Below the pieces are notes generated by a model, which had not been told where the DNA came from, searched no databases, and worked only from the letters and a program-made list of their open reading frames with translations. Positions 8,022-16,198 of a stretch of 39,175 bases of DNA are shown here, piece by piece (positions within the stretch are counted from its first letter, which is position 1; every line of letters begins with the position of its first letter). This stretch comes from Micromonospora sp. U21 (GTDB taxonomy: Bacteria; Actinomycetota; Actinomycetes; Mycobacteriales; Micromonosporaceae): NCBI RefSeq assembly GCF_018070045.1, contig NZ_JAGPYK010000045.1, positions 1 through 39,175 on the forward strand, given 5' to 3'. The position numbers were made by a program, and so were the translations under genes.

Positions 8022-9728
8022 TTGAGCAGGCACGGACTGCACCGCATCACCCGTTACCGCCCCGGCCCCCGGCGCAAGGCGATCGCCGTCGGCGTGGTCG
8101 GCGGCTCGGTGGTCGCCGGCATCGTGGTGACCATGATGCCGCTGCTGGCCATCGACGACTTCTCGATCCGGGCGACGGCGGACACCACCGCGACCGTGGT
8201 GACGCAGGACGGCGACAACGCCGCCAAGCCGACCCTCGCGACCTGCCCGGCGCGCTGCGACGGCAACCCGCGCGGTAACCGGGAGGCGGTCATCGAGTTC
8301 GCGGTGACCACTGTGCCGGCCGCCGCGGTCAACGTCCGCGCGACGCTGCGGGTGCACGCCTGGCAGCAGTTCGCCGCCACGGTGACGGCGCACGCCTCGC
8401 CGCTGAGCGCCCGCGAGACACGGCCCGCCCCGAAGCCGGCCGGCGCCACGCTGGACACCGTGACCGGGGTGTCCAAGGGCTTCAACGAGTGGGACATCTC
8501 CCGCCTGGTCACCGGCAACGGCACCTGGACGGTGTCACTGACCCAGGCCGGCCTGGACACCCGGATCTACTGGGCGTCGGCGGAGAACCGCGACCCGGAG
8601 CTGCGGCCGCGCCTGGTGATCAGCTACGACATCGGCGCCCGGCCGTCGCCGGTGACGACCACCCGCCCGGCGCCGCCGCCGACGCCGAGCGCGTCGCCGA
8701 CCACCGCCGCGCCGAAGCCGTCGCCGACCATCGCCCCGACCCGGACGCCCACTCCGTCGGCGAGCCCCACGGTCGCGCCCGGCAGGTGCGGCGCGGTGTC
8801 GGACAAGCTCGTCCCGTCCTGCGGCGCCTGGTGGGGGATGTACTCGCCGTCCGGGGCGGGCAGCGGCTGGAACCACGGCAAGGCCGTCACCGACGTCGAG
8901 GCGCAGGTCGGCCGCAAGTTCGACATCGTGCACCGCTACCACGACTTCTCCAACGTCGGCAGCAACGGCGCCTTCCCGGACGCCTACGAGCAGCAGCAGA
9001 TGCGCGAGGGCCGGCTGATGTTCTTCGCCTGGGAGTCGCGCAACTTCTCTGCGGGCACCAGCCTGACCTGGGCCGACGTCTACAGTGGCCGGCAGGACGA
9101 GACCATCGACGCGGTCGCCGGCCGGATCCGGGACGCCAAGGTGCCGGTCTTCATGGGCTTCGACCACGAGCCGGAGGACGAACCGGCCAAGGGCAGTGAC
9201 GCCGACTTCGCCCGGGCCTGGCGCTACGTGCACGAGCGGTTCGCCCAGGCCGGCGCGGACAACGCGGTCTGGGTCTGGACGATGATGGGCTGGTCCGGCC
9301 ACTACTCCCGGTACGCCGGCCTGTACCCCGGCGACCGCTACGTGGACTGGGTGGCCTACGACCCGTACAACTTCCACGTCTGCAACGGCAGCACGGTGTG
9401 GAAGAGCCCGAGCACCACCGTCGGCGGCTTCTACCGGTGGCTGGACGAGAACGGCATCGGCGCCGGCAAGCCGCGGATGCTCGCCGAGTTCGGCACCAAC
9501 TTCAATCCCGCTGACCGGGGCGCCAAGCAGCGCTGGTTCCAGGACTTCCCGGCGGCGCTGAAGGCCCACCCGAAGATCAAGGCCGCCGTCTACTTCAACT
9601 CGTCGGGCATGACCACCCGCACGACGACCTGCGACATGACGATGAACCACGATGCCGCGGCAGTGGCCGGCTTCGCTGAGGCCGGCCGTGACCCGTACCT
9701 GCGGCAGCCCACCGGGGGGAGCCGCTGA
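8022..9728 (+). CDS. Secreted DNRLRE-domain protein with GH26-like glycoside hydrolase domain
   Basis: The start is TTG 8022 behind CAGGGAG, giving 568 residues. A basic N-terminus and hydrophobic helix (residues 20-43) act as signal or anchor. Residues about 50-203 resemble a DNRLRE/CBM-like beta domain (ATADTTATVV to RPRLVISYD). A Pro/Thr/Ser linker (about 204-252) follows. Residues about 253-560 resemble GH26-like catalytic domains: GFDHEPE places the likely acid/base at E383 and MLAEFGTN the likely nucleophile at E489, with WVWTMMGWSG and WVAYDPYN between them. It probably cuts or trims an extracellular beta-glycan, perhaps the product of the adjacent cluster. The substrate cannot be read from the sequence. 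It stands alone, with gaps of 98 and 372 nt on its sides. Confidence 0.85.
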   Translation: MSRHGLHRITRYRPGPRRKAIAVGVVGGSVVAGIVVTMMPLLAIDDFSIRATADTTATVVTQDGDNAAKPTLATCPARCDGNPRGNREAVIEFAVTTVPAAAVNVRATLRVHAWQQFAATVTAHASPLSARETRPAPKPAGATLDTVTGVSKGFNEWDISRLVTGNGTWTVSLTQAGLDTRIYWASAENRDPELRPRLVISYDIGARPSPVTTTRPAPPPTPSASPTTAAPKPSPTIAPTRTPTPSASPTVAPGRCGAVSDKLVPSCGAWWGMYSPSGAGSGWNHGKAVTDVEAQVGRKFDIVHRYHDFSNVGSNGAFPDAYEQQQMREGRLMFFAWESRNFSAGTSLTWADVYSGRQDETIDAVAGRIRDAKVPVFMGFDHEPEDEPAKGSDADFARAWRYVHERFAQAGADNAVWVWTMMGWSGHYSRYAGLYPGDRYVDWVAYDPYNFHVCNGSTVWKSPSTTVGGFYRWLDENGIGAGKPRMLAEFGTNFNPADRGAKQRWFQDFPAALKAHPKIKAAVYFNSSGMTTRTTTCDMTMNHDAAAVAGFAEAGRDPYLRQPTGGSR

Positions 9729-10100
9729 CGACCGCTCGAGTGGTGGCAGCATTTCGTCCAGATCCGCCCCGGGCCGGGTGCTGCCGCCGAGCGTCGCCTC
9801 TGTCGTGATTGCGACTCGACCCCAATGGTTGGAGTTCGGCCAGTTGCACGGCAACGACGATTGTCGAAACCACGACAGGTGGTGGACGGAGAGCGGACGG
9901 ACTGGCGGCTATCGCGCAGCGTCCAAGTCCCTTAACGTGTCACCTCGAATGCCATGTGGTGGTGCCGGCGGACCCTGAACGGGGTGGTTGCTCGGTGGCC
10001 CGGGTGAAGGGGGACCGATGACGTCGGCGGACACCAGGTGGTTGCGTGCCACGGACGTGGCGGGGTCAGCCGCTGGTCGACCGGACGGCGGTGACCGGCT
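9729..10100. other. 372-nt gap between glycosidase and PAP2-like gene
   Basis: No convincing conserved gene is present. The stretch is less GC-rich than its neighbours. It holds short GTCG/CGAC inverted pairs, including CGACGATTGTCG (9854-9865) overlapping TGTCG-AAACCA-CGACA. A possible leader ORF starts at 10018 (listed separately). It probably carries the promoter of the PAP2-like gene, but no clear -35/-10 pair can be assigned. Confidence 0.5.
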
Positions 10101-10110
10101 GTGGTTCTGA
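10018..10110 (+). CDS. Possible 30-residue leader peptide overlapping the PAP2-like gene
   Basis: ATG 10018 follows AAGGGGG (10008-10014), the best SD in this gap. The frame encodes 30 residues (MTSADTRWLRATDVAGS...) and stops at 10108-10110, ten bases inside the next gene, whose own GTG at 10101 has only a weak SD. The arrangement fits translational coupling. No homology is recognised, and it could be chance. Confidence 0.3.
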   Translation: MTSADTRWLRATDVAGSAAGRPDGGDRLWF

Positions 10111-10931
10111 TCTACGCTCTGGGGGCACTGTCGGTGCTGGTGCCGGCCGCTCTGATCCCTCTGATGGCGACCCGTTGGGCGCCGGCCGTGCGGGAGAGTC
10201 GGGCGGCGGACCGACTGCGCGTCGCAGTGGCTGGGCTCACCGAGGCTCTCGGCCGGATCGGGGCCGCTCTTGTCGTCCTGCTCGCCGGGTCCGCGGCGGT
10301 GGTGACGATCTGCTGGCCCCTCGGCGAACTGCTGTCCAGATTGGAACCGTCCGTCGACCATCCGGTTTTCGACTACGTGCATGCCCGTCGTGTCGACGTG
10401 TGGGCCGACATCAACTCGTTCGTCACCGCGATTGGGGACCGATACCCGCTCAAGTGGGTGACGGTGGTCGCGGCGGTCGGCTTCGCCATCGCCTGGCGAC
10501 GCCGCCGATGGTGGATCCCGCTGGTCGCGATGCCGTTGCAGTTCGTCATCGAGCAGTACATCCAGCAGATCCTGGCGTTGACCGTGGACCGCGGCCATCC
10601 ACCCACCGACCTCGGCACCTATCCCTCCGGCGGTTGTGCCCGGGTCATGCTCACCTTCGGCACCATCGCGGTGCTGGCGGGGCTGACCTGGAACATCCCG
10701 AGACGCGGCCGAATTGCCATCGCGACCGCGCTGGCCGTGCTGGTCGCCGTGGAGGGGTATACCCGGATCTATGCCGAGCGGCACTGGCTCACCGACGTGA
10801 TCGGTGGATGGATCTTCGCCACCCTGCTGCTCAGCGTGATGGTGCTGACGGTACTCGTGGCCGAGGGCCGGGTGCGTCCACCCATCCGGCCCGCGGACGC
10901 GGTGCCCGTTGAGGTCACGACCACAGCCTGA
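10101..10931 (+). CDS. PAP2-fold multi-pass membrane protein with altered phosphatase motifs
   Basis: The 276-residue protein has about six hydrophobic helices. GTG 10101 is used because a stop lies in frame just upstream. Motif 3 of PAP2 phosphatases is intact: R222-x5-H228-x3-D232 in TRIYAERHWLTD. Motif 2 reads YPSGGC (P175-C179), where the family has PSGH, so the catalytic-pocket His is replaced by Gly. Motif 1 lacks the usual Lys before RP (VDRGHPPTD around R164). It could be a lipid-phosphate phosphatase with an unusual active site, or a non-catalytic lipid-binding relative. Its place beside Wzx/Wzy genes suggests a link to undecaprenyl-phosphate recycling. That is inference. Confidence 0.75.
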   Translation: MVLIYALGALSVLVPAALIPLMATRWAPAVRESRAADRLRVAVAGLTEALGRIGAALVVLLAGSAAVVTICWPLGELLSRLEPSVDHPVFDYVHARRVDVWADINSFVTAIGDRYPLKWVTVVAAVGFAIAWRRRRWWIPLVAMPLQFVIEQYIQQILALTVDRGHPPTDLGTYPSGGCARVMLTFGTIAVLAGLTWNIPRRGRIAIATALAVLVAVEGYTRIYAERHWLTDVIGGWIFATLLLSVMVLTVLVAEGRVRPPIRPADAVPVEVTTTA

Positions 10932-11062
10932 CCTGTTGCTGCATCGCTGCTCGACCGGGGCGTGCTGACGTGAGTCTGATACCCGACAGGGATACCACCC
11001 ACCGTCGTCGCGTGGGGCCGGCGACCGCCCAATCGGCGGATATCGCGAATCATGATCGACGA

Positions 11063-11107
11063 GGCACGCTACGCGGGATCTCGTCCAACTTGGAGGCGTA
11101 GCGTGCC
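11063..11107 (+). promoter_or_regulatory. 12-bp perfect inverted repeat around the ribosome binding site and start of the propeller gene
   Basis: GGCACGCTACGC (11063-11074) and GCGTAGCGTGCC (11096-11107) are perfect complements separated by 21 nt. In RNA, the SD GGAGG (11092-11096) would lie at the loop edge and the GTG start (11103-11105) inside the stem. As DNA, the arm centres are 33 bp apart, about three helical turns, which would also suit a dimeric repressor. Confidence 0.6.
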
Positions 11108-13088
11108 CATAGTTTCGCTTTCTCGGCGATCTGCCGGGTCCCGTATCCGTGCGGCCGCAGTCGGCCTGGTGACCCTCGCCGCGGTGTTGACCGTCCCGTC
11201 CGTCACCTCGGCCGCCGTGGTGCCAGCTCCTGAGACGGCGACCGTGGTGTCGACCAACCCGGCCGACAACACCCCGCACGGCCGCGACGGCGAGAGCCGC
11301 GCCTTCGCGCAGGTCGGCTCTCAGGTGTACGTGGGCGGCAGCTTCACCCAGATCCGGCAGAACGCCAGCGCGGCGTGGATCACGCAGAGTTACCTGTTCG
11401 CGTACGACCGGACCAGCGGAACCATCTCGACCACGTTCCTGCCGGTTCTCGACGGCCCGGTCAACACCCTGCTCGCCGGCCCGAATGGCACGCTCATCGT
11501 CGGCGGCGGCTTCAAGACCGTCAACGGCGTTTCCCGGAAAAACCTGGTGGCGCTGGATCCCACGACCGGAGCGACCATCAGCAGCTGGGTCGGCCGCTCC
11601 GACGGCGGCATGATCCGGGACATGGTGCTGCGTGGCAACTGGCTCTACCTTGCCGGCGCGTTCAACTGGGTGAACGGTGCCGCGCACTCCGGTCTGGCTC
11701 GGCTGAACGCCACCACCGGCGCGATCGACCCGACCTTCAACATCAACGCCACCGTCGGGCGGCACGGGACCGGCTCGTACGGCTGGACGATCGATGTCAC
11801 CCCGGACGGGCAGACCATGATCGCCGGTGGCAACTTCACACTGGTGAACGGACTGTCCCGGAACCAGATGGCGATGATCGACCTTACTGGTACGCCAACC
11901 GTGCTGGACTGGAGCACTGAGAAGTTCGCCGCGCCGTGTGCGGCGCCCGAGACCTTCGTGCACTACGTGCAGGACCTGAAGTTCGGTGCGGACGGGAGTT
12001 GGTTCGTCGTCGGCACCAACGGCGGCGCTGGCTGGCCGGCTGCGTACTGCGACGCGCTGATCCGGTTCGAGACCGCAGACCGGGGTAGCGGCCAGCTCGG
12101 CACCTGGGTCGACTACACCGGCAACGACACCATCACCTCGGTGGAGGTGGCCGACAACGTCATCTACCTGGGCGGGCACTTCCGTTGGCTGAACAACCCG
12201 AACGCCAGCGACGCGCCCGGCAACGGCGCGATCGACCGACTCGGCATCGCCGCCGTCACCCCGGCGACCGGCCTGCCGGTCGCGTGGAACCCCGGCCGCC
12301 GCGGCAGCGCGTCCATGCCGGCCGGCACCAGCAACTGGGGCTCGCAGGTCCCCGTGCTCTGGCGGGGCAGCGACGGGCTGTACTTCGGGCACAACTCCGA
12401 CGGCATGGGCAGCGAGTACCACGGCCGGCTCGGCATGTTCCCGCTCGCGGGCGGTCGCACCTTCGCCCCGAAGAACCCACCGACCGCGACCACTGGCAAC
12501 CTCTACCTCGGCACCGGCCAGGGTCAGCTGGCCAAGACTCCGTTCGACGGCGCGAGTGTCGGTGCTCCCACCACGGTCAGCCAGCCCAACTACACGAACG
12601 CCGGCGCGACCTGGCGGGTGAGCGACCGCATCTACTGGGCACACACGGTGGCCGGCGCCCCCACCGGCAGCCGGATCGACGTCTCGATGTTCAACGGCGG
12701 CGCCATCGGCGTTCCCTGGGAGTCGTCGGGGTTCAACGACTGGTTCAACGCTGCCGGCATGACCGGCGCGTTCTACCTCAACGGCCGGTTGTACTACACC
12801 CGCAGCGGCGCCAACGCGCTCTACTACCGCTACTTCGAGATCGACGGCAACTATCTGGGCGCGACCGAGTTCGCCCTTCCGACGACCGGCGTCACCTGGT
12901 CGTCGGTGCGGGGCATGGCCTGGGTCAGCGGCCGCATCGTGTACGGCGGGACCGACGGCACGCTGCGCAGCGTGCCGTTCGATCCGACGGCCGCCCCGGT
13001 TGTCGACGGCGCGACCAGCACGGTGATCGCGCCGGCGGGCGGGGGCTTGACCTGGTCCACCCCGAGGATTTTTTTCTCGGTGCAGTGA
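11103..13088 (+). CDS. Secreted beta-propeller protein with delta-60/DUF5122-like repeats
   Basis: GTG 11103 is chosen because GGAGG (11092-11096) is six bases upstream and a signal peptide follows at once (basic SLSRRSAGSRIR, then AAAVGLVTLAAVLTV, cleavage near VTSAA). An ATG at 11052 is in frame but has no SD. The mature protein has repeated blades of the type YVGGSFTQI, IVGGGFKTVNG, YLAGAFNWVNG, IAGGNFTLVNG and YLGGHFRWLNN, each followed by a LxxLDxTTG-like strand. This matches delta-60/DUF5122 propellers. A second repeat region at the C-terminus has short blades (NRTYYTRSG-like). It is probably a cell-surface or extracellular binding scaffold. No catalytic residues are evident. The gene ends with a T7 run (13069-13075). 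Confidence 0.82.
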   Translation: MPIVSLSRRSAGSRIRAAAVGLVTLAAVLTVPSVTSAAVVPAPETATVVSTNPADNTPHGRDGESRAFAQVGSQVYVGGSFTQIRQNASAAWITQSYLFAYDRTSGTISTTFLPVLDGPVNTLLAGPNGTLIVGGGFKTVNGVSRKNLVALDPTTGATISSWVGRSDGGMIRDMVLRGNWLYLAGAFNWVNGAAHSGLARLNATTGAIDPTFNINATVGRHGTGSYGWTIDVTPDGQTMIAGGNFTLVNGLSRNQMAMIDLTGTPTVLDWSTEKFAAPCAAPETFVHYVQDLKFGADGSWFVVGTNGGAGWPAAYCDALIRFETADRGSGQLGTWVDYTGNDTITSVEVADNVIYLGGHFRWLNNPNASDAPGNGAIDRLGIAAVTPATGLPVAWNPGRRGSASMPAGTSNWGSQVPVLWRGSDGLYFGHNSDGMGSEYHGRLGMFPLAGGRTFAPKNPPTATTGNLYLGTGQGQLAKTPFDGASVGAPTTVSQPNYTNAGATWRVSDRIYWAHTVAGAPTGSRIDVSMFNGGAIGVPWESSGFNDWFNAAGMTGAFYLNGRLYYTRSGANALYYRYFEIDGNYLGATEFALPTTGVTWSSVRGMAWVSGRIVYGGTDGTLRSVPFDPTAAPVVDGATSTVIAPAGGGLTWSTPRIFFSVQ

Positions 13089-13124
13089 CGACTGATCCGT
13101 TCGACACAGAGAATCGATAGATCA

Positions 13125-13161
13125 CGTCGGGCCGGTGGCGGACCACGTCGCCGGCCCGACG
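13125..13161 (+). terminator. Hairpin between the propeller gene and the Wzz-like gene
   Basis: CGTCGGGCCGG (13125-13135) pairs perfectly with CCGGCCCGACG (13151-13161) across 15 nt, 36 nt after the propeller stop. It marks a likely transcript end before the Wzz-Wzy-Wzx unit. Confidence 0.6.
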
Positions 13162-13223
13162 CCTCACAGGGGAAAGTACGGCGGGTACGGGCGTCGTTTC
13201 GTCCGGACAATCCATAACAGACG

Positions 13224-14846
13224 GTGAAGTTCATGGCTGATGCATCTCCCGGTTCCTGGTCCGCCGATCCGCTCGGCGGTGGGGGCACGCCGGCCCGGAC
13301 AGTCACCCTGACCGACCTGCTCCGCGTCCCCCTGCACCGGATCCGGCTGGTGGGGGCGGTCGCCGCTTTCGGCCTGCTCGCCGCACTCGGGTACGTCCTC
13401 CTCATGCCGGGCGCGGTCACCGCGAGCGCCGTGGTGGCGGTACGCCCGGTTGTCACCGACGCGTTCACCCCGAGTGGCGCCGCCGCCGACCGGGCGGTGA
13501 ACATGAACGTGGAGAGCGGCATCGCCACCGGGACCGAAGTGGTGCAACGGCTCGCGGCAGAGGGTGGCGATGACCAGCGCGACGTGCGGGACGCCCTCGA
13601 GGTGGAGGTGCCGACCGGCGGGCAGATTCTCCGTTTCTCCTACACCGGCCGCTCCGCCGACGAAGCGGTACGCAACGTCAACCTCGCCGCGCAGACCTAC
13701 CTCGACGTGCGCCGGACGATGTACGAGAAGCAGCGAGCCGAGATGCTGAAGCGGTACGACGAGAGCATCGTGGAGGTGGACAAGCAGCGGGAGGCCTTGC
13801 AGCGGCGGATCGCGAGCGCACGGGACGGCTCGCTGGACGCCGCTATTGCCGAACTTGGCGGAACCAACAATCAGCTGACCCAGTTGAATTCAGCCCGGAC
13901 GGAGATCGCGGCGGTCGATGTCAACCCGGGCTGGATCACTCAGAGCGCCGAGAACGTCCTGGTCTCCTCCGGCGGGCACATCCTGCTATACGTGCTGGCC
14001 GGGCTACTCGGTGGCGCACTGCTGGGGGTGGTGCTGGCGTACGGCTGGGAGTCGGGGGACCGCCGGGTCCGATCGGTCCACGACGGATTGGACGTGACCG
14101 GCTTGCCGCTGCTCGGCACCGTGCGCGGCCGGTTGTTCCGGGGCCGGGGGAAGGCGGTGGATGCCGATATCCGATATGCGGCCATGGCGATCGCCGAGCG
14201 GGTTCGCGAGCCGGCCCGGGTGGCGGTGCTGACCACTCGCGAGGACCAGACGTCCATCACCGCCGGTCTGGCGGTTGCGCTCGCCGCGACTGGCCGGGAC
14301 GTCTACGTGGCCGACGACAGCGGCCGCCTCGACCACCTGCGTGCCGCTGTGCTGGCGGACCGGGACCGGCTGCCCGCGACGGCCAACACGGTCCGTCCAC
14401 TCGTCCCGAAGCCCCGCACGGCCGATTCGGCCGGCGGCAACAGCGTCACCGAGCAGAGTCCCGCCCGCCGTCCGTCCCCATACCCGGTCGGCAGCTACCC
14501 GTCGACAGACCCGGACGCCACCCTGACCCTGCCGCGAACGAGCCTGAGCGCGACTGTGAGCGGCATGAGTACTGTCGGGAACGGCGCGGAGGAGGTGCCT
14601 GTGGGCGCCGGCGGAGTGCGTTTCGGCACGTGGCGGCAGCGCACCGCCAACGGGGTCGTGCTCTTCAACGCGCCGCCCTCCGAGGCCGACGAGCGCGGCG
14701 TCGCGGCGGCCCGCCAGGGCACCGCGGTGGTGGTGGTCGAACAGGACAGGACCCGCCAGGGCGACCTGCGCCGGCTCGCGGAGCGGCTGCGCGCGGCCGG
14801 CGTCACCCCGCTGGGTTTCGTGCTCACCCGCAGCGGCCGGGGCTGA
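13224..14846 (+). CDS. Wzz-type chain-length protein fused to a degenerate BY-kinase-like domain
   Basis: The start is GTG 13224 or ATG 13233; the SD is poor for both. The 540 residues follow the actinobacterial Wzz-kinase plan. There is a helix at about residues 42-62 (GAVAAFGLLAALGYVLLMPG), a periplasmic region with a coiled coil (about 170-200, EKQRAEMLKRYDESIVEVDK), and a second helix (about 253-275, ILLYVLAGLLGGALLGVV) leading to a VTGLPLLGTV segment. A cytoplasmic P-loop-like domain then starts near 325. Its Walker A region reads TTREDQTS (337-344): the glycines are gone and Gln342 stands where the ATP-binding Lys should be. Walker A' reads VYVADDS and Walker B VVLFNAPPS. There is no Tyr-rich tail. 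Kinase activity is unlikely; a structural or regulatory role in polymer length is inferred. Confidence 0.85.
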   Translation: MKFMADASPGSWSADPLGGGGTPARTVTLTDLLRVPLHRIRLVGAVAAFGLLAALGYVLLMPGAVTASAVVAVRPVVTDAFTPSGAAADRAVNMNVESGIATGTEVVQRLAAEGGDDQRDVRDALEVEVPTGGQILRFSYTGRSADEAVRNVNLAAQTYLDVRRTMYEKQRAEMLKRYDESIVEVDKQREALQRRIASARDGSLDAAIAELGGTNNQLTQLNSARTEIAAVDVNPGWITQSAENVLVSSGGHILLYVLAGLLGGALLGVVLAYGWESGDRRVRSVHDGLDVTGLPLLGTVRGRLFRGRGKAVDADIRYAAMAIAERVREPARVAVLTTREDQTSITAGLAVALAATGRDVYVADDSGRLDHLRAAVLADRDRLPATANTVRPLVPKPRTADSAGGNSVTEQSPARRPSPYPVGSYPSTDPDATLTLPRTSLSATVSGMSTVGNGAEEVPVGAGGVRFGTWRQRTANGVVLFNAPPSEADERGVAAARQGTAVVVVEQDRTRQGDLRRLAERLRAAGVTPLGFVLTRSGRG

Positions 14847-14848
14847 CG

Positions 14849-16198
14849 GTGCCCGTCGCCGTTGCCCTGGCCAGCAGCGAGCCGGACGGGGGCGGTCCGC
14901 CGGTCATCGCCGCACCGCTTTCACCCCGGCTGCCCCGCTGGCCGCTGCTGATCATGTTCGGTCTGGTTCCGCTGTGGTGGCTGGCCGGCGCGTTCTACCT
15001 GATCTGGCCACTGTTCGGCGCGGTGCTGCTGGCGTTGCTGATCGTCCGGGGGCGGGTGCCGCTGCCACCGGCGACCGGCATCTGGCTGCTGTTTCTGGCC
15101 TTGGTGCTGCTCAGCGCCACCCAACTACCCTCGCCGGTTTCGCTGCTTCCCTTCGGTCTGCGGCTGGGCGACTACGTCACTGCCCTCGTGGTTGGCGTGT
15201 ACGTGTATGTCTACGCCCGGGAGCGAGCCGACCCGGCGGCGGCACTGGTGCCGATCTGCGCGTTCTGGATCGGGCTGGTGGCGTTGGGCTGGCTGGGAGT
15301 GCTGGCGCCGCGATTCGAGCTGACGACCCCGATGGAGATGTTGCTGCCCGGCGGCGTGGCTGGCCACCCGTACATGCAGGATCTGGTGCACGTCACCGCC
15401 ACCGAGTACAGCGAACTTGCGCTCAATCCGATCTACCGGCCGGCGGCGCCGTTCCCGTACACCAACAACTACGGCAGCGCGTACGCGATGATGCTGCCCT
15501 GCGTCGTGGCGTACACCATGTTGCGTCGTCGCGGGATACTCCGCTGGGCACTGCTCGTGTCGCTGCCGCTGTCCCTGGCGCCGGCCTTCCTCACCCTGAA
15601 CCGGGTCATGTTCGCGAGCCTCGGGGTGGGCCTGGCCGTGCTCGGCGTGCGAGCCGCGCTTCGCGGCAACGTCCGGGTGGGCGCGTCCGTTGTCGGAGTG
15701 CTGGTCATCGGCGGGCTCACCACCCTGTTGATCCCGGTCGCCGACCTGATCAACAGTCGGGTCGAGTCGAGCGACACGAACAGTGACCGGTTCTCCCTCT
15801 ACGCCGAGGTCATCCGCCGCATCGCGGACTCACCGTGGCTCGGGTACGGCGCACCCGTCACCGTGGACACGGTCACGGCCGAGGTGCCGGTCGGCACCCA
15901 GGGGCAGCTCTGGACCGTGCTGTTCAGCCACGGCGTACCGGCGTTGCTCTGCTTCCTGGCCTGGTTCGTGATCGTCACGCTGAAGATCGCCCGGGCCCGC
16001 TCGGCACCCGGGCAGTGGCTGGCGGTGGTCCCGGTGATCTGCCTGGTGCAGATTCCGTTCTACGGTATGGCCGACCCCACCATCACGATCGCCTACTTCG
16101 GGGTCGCCGTCGCGATGGCGCTCGTCGAGCGGGAGGCGGGACCCAGAGGTGCCCGTCCGGCGCACCCTGTCCGCAGCCCGAAGGCGGCGGCGGTATGA
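14849..16198 (+). CDS. O-antigen ligase/Wzy polymerase-like membrane protein
   Basis: GTG 14849 begins 2 nt after the previous stop and gives 449 residues; the longer open frame overlaps the Wzz-like gene. About ten to twelve hydrophobic helices are visible. A large external loop (about residues 155-210, FELTTPMEMLLPG to PFPYTNNYG) separates the two halves. The family-like segment LTLNRVMFASLGVGLAVLG and the later DRFSLYAEVIRRIADSPWLGYG match the Wzy_C/O-antigen-ligase pattern. It probably polymerises or ligates lipid-linked glycan units outside the membrane. The last four bases (ATGA) overlap the next gene, as expected for a Wzy-Wzx pair. Confidence 0.85.
   Translation: MPVAVALASSEPDGGGPPVIAAPLSPRLPRWPLLIMFGLVPLWWLAGAFYLIWPLFGAVLLALLIVRGRVPLPPATGIWLLFLALVLLSATQLPSPVSLLPFGLRLGDYVTALVVGVYVYVYARERADPAAALVPICAFWIGLVALGWLGVLAPRFELTTPMEMLLPGGVAGHPYMQDLVHVTATEYSELALNPIYRPAAPFPYTNNYGSAYAMMLPCVVAYTMLRRRGILRWALLVSLPLSLAPAFLTLNRVMFASLGVGLAVLGVRAALRGNVRVGASVVGVLVIGGLTTLLIPVADLINSRVESSDTNSDRFSLYAEVIRRIADSPWLGYGAPVTVDTVTAEVPVGTQGQLWTVLFSHGVPALLCFLAWFVIVTLKIARARSAPGQWLAVVPVICLVQIPFYGMADPTITIAYFGVAVAMALVEREAGPRGARPAHPVRSPKAAAV

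Noticed and set aside
8641..8790. Repeat array in the glycosidase linker
   Set aside because: It is the Pro/Thr/Ser codon pattern of a linker, not a CRISPR or tandem DNA repeat.
9909..12644. 911-codon minus-strand frame across the PAP2-like and propeller genes
   Set aside because: No recognisable domain; repeated R/G/H composition mirrors the coding strand, and no SD was found.
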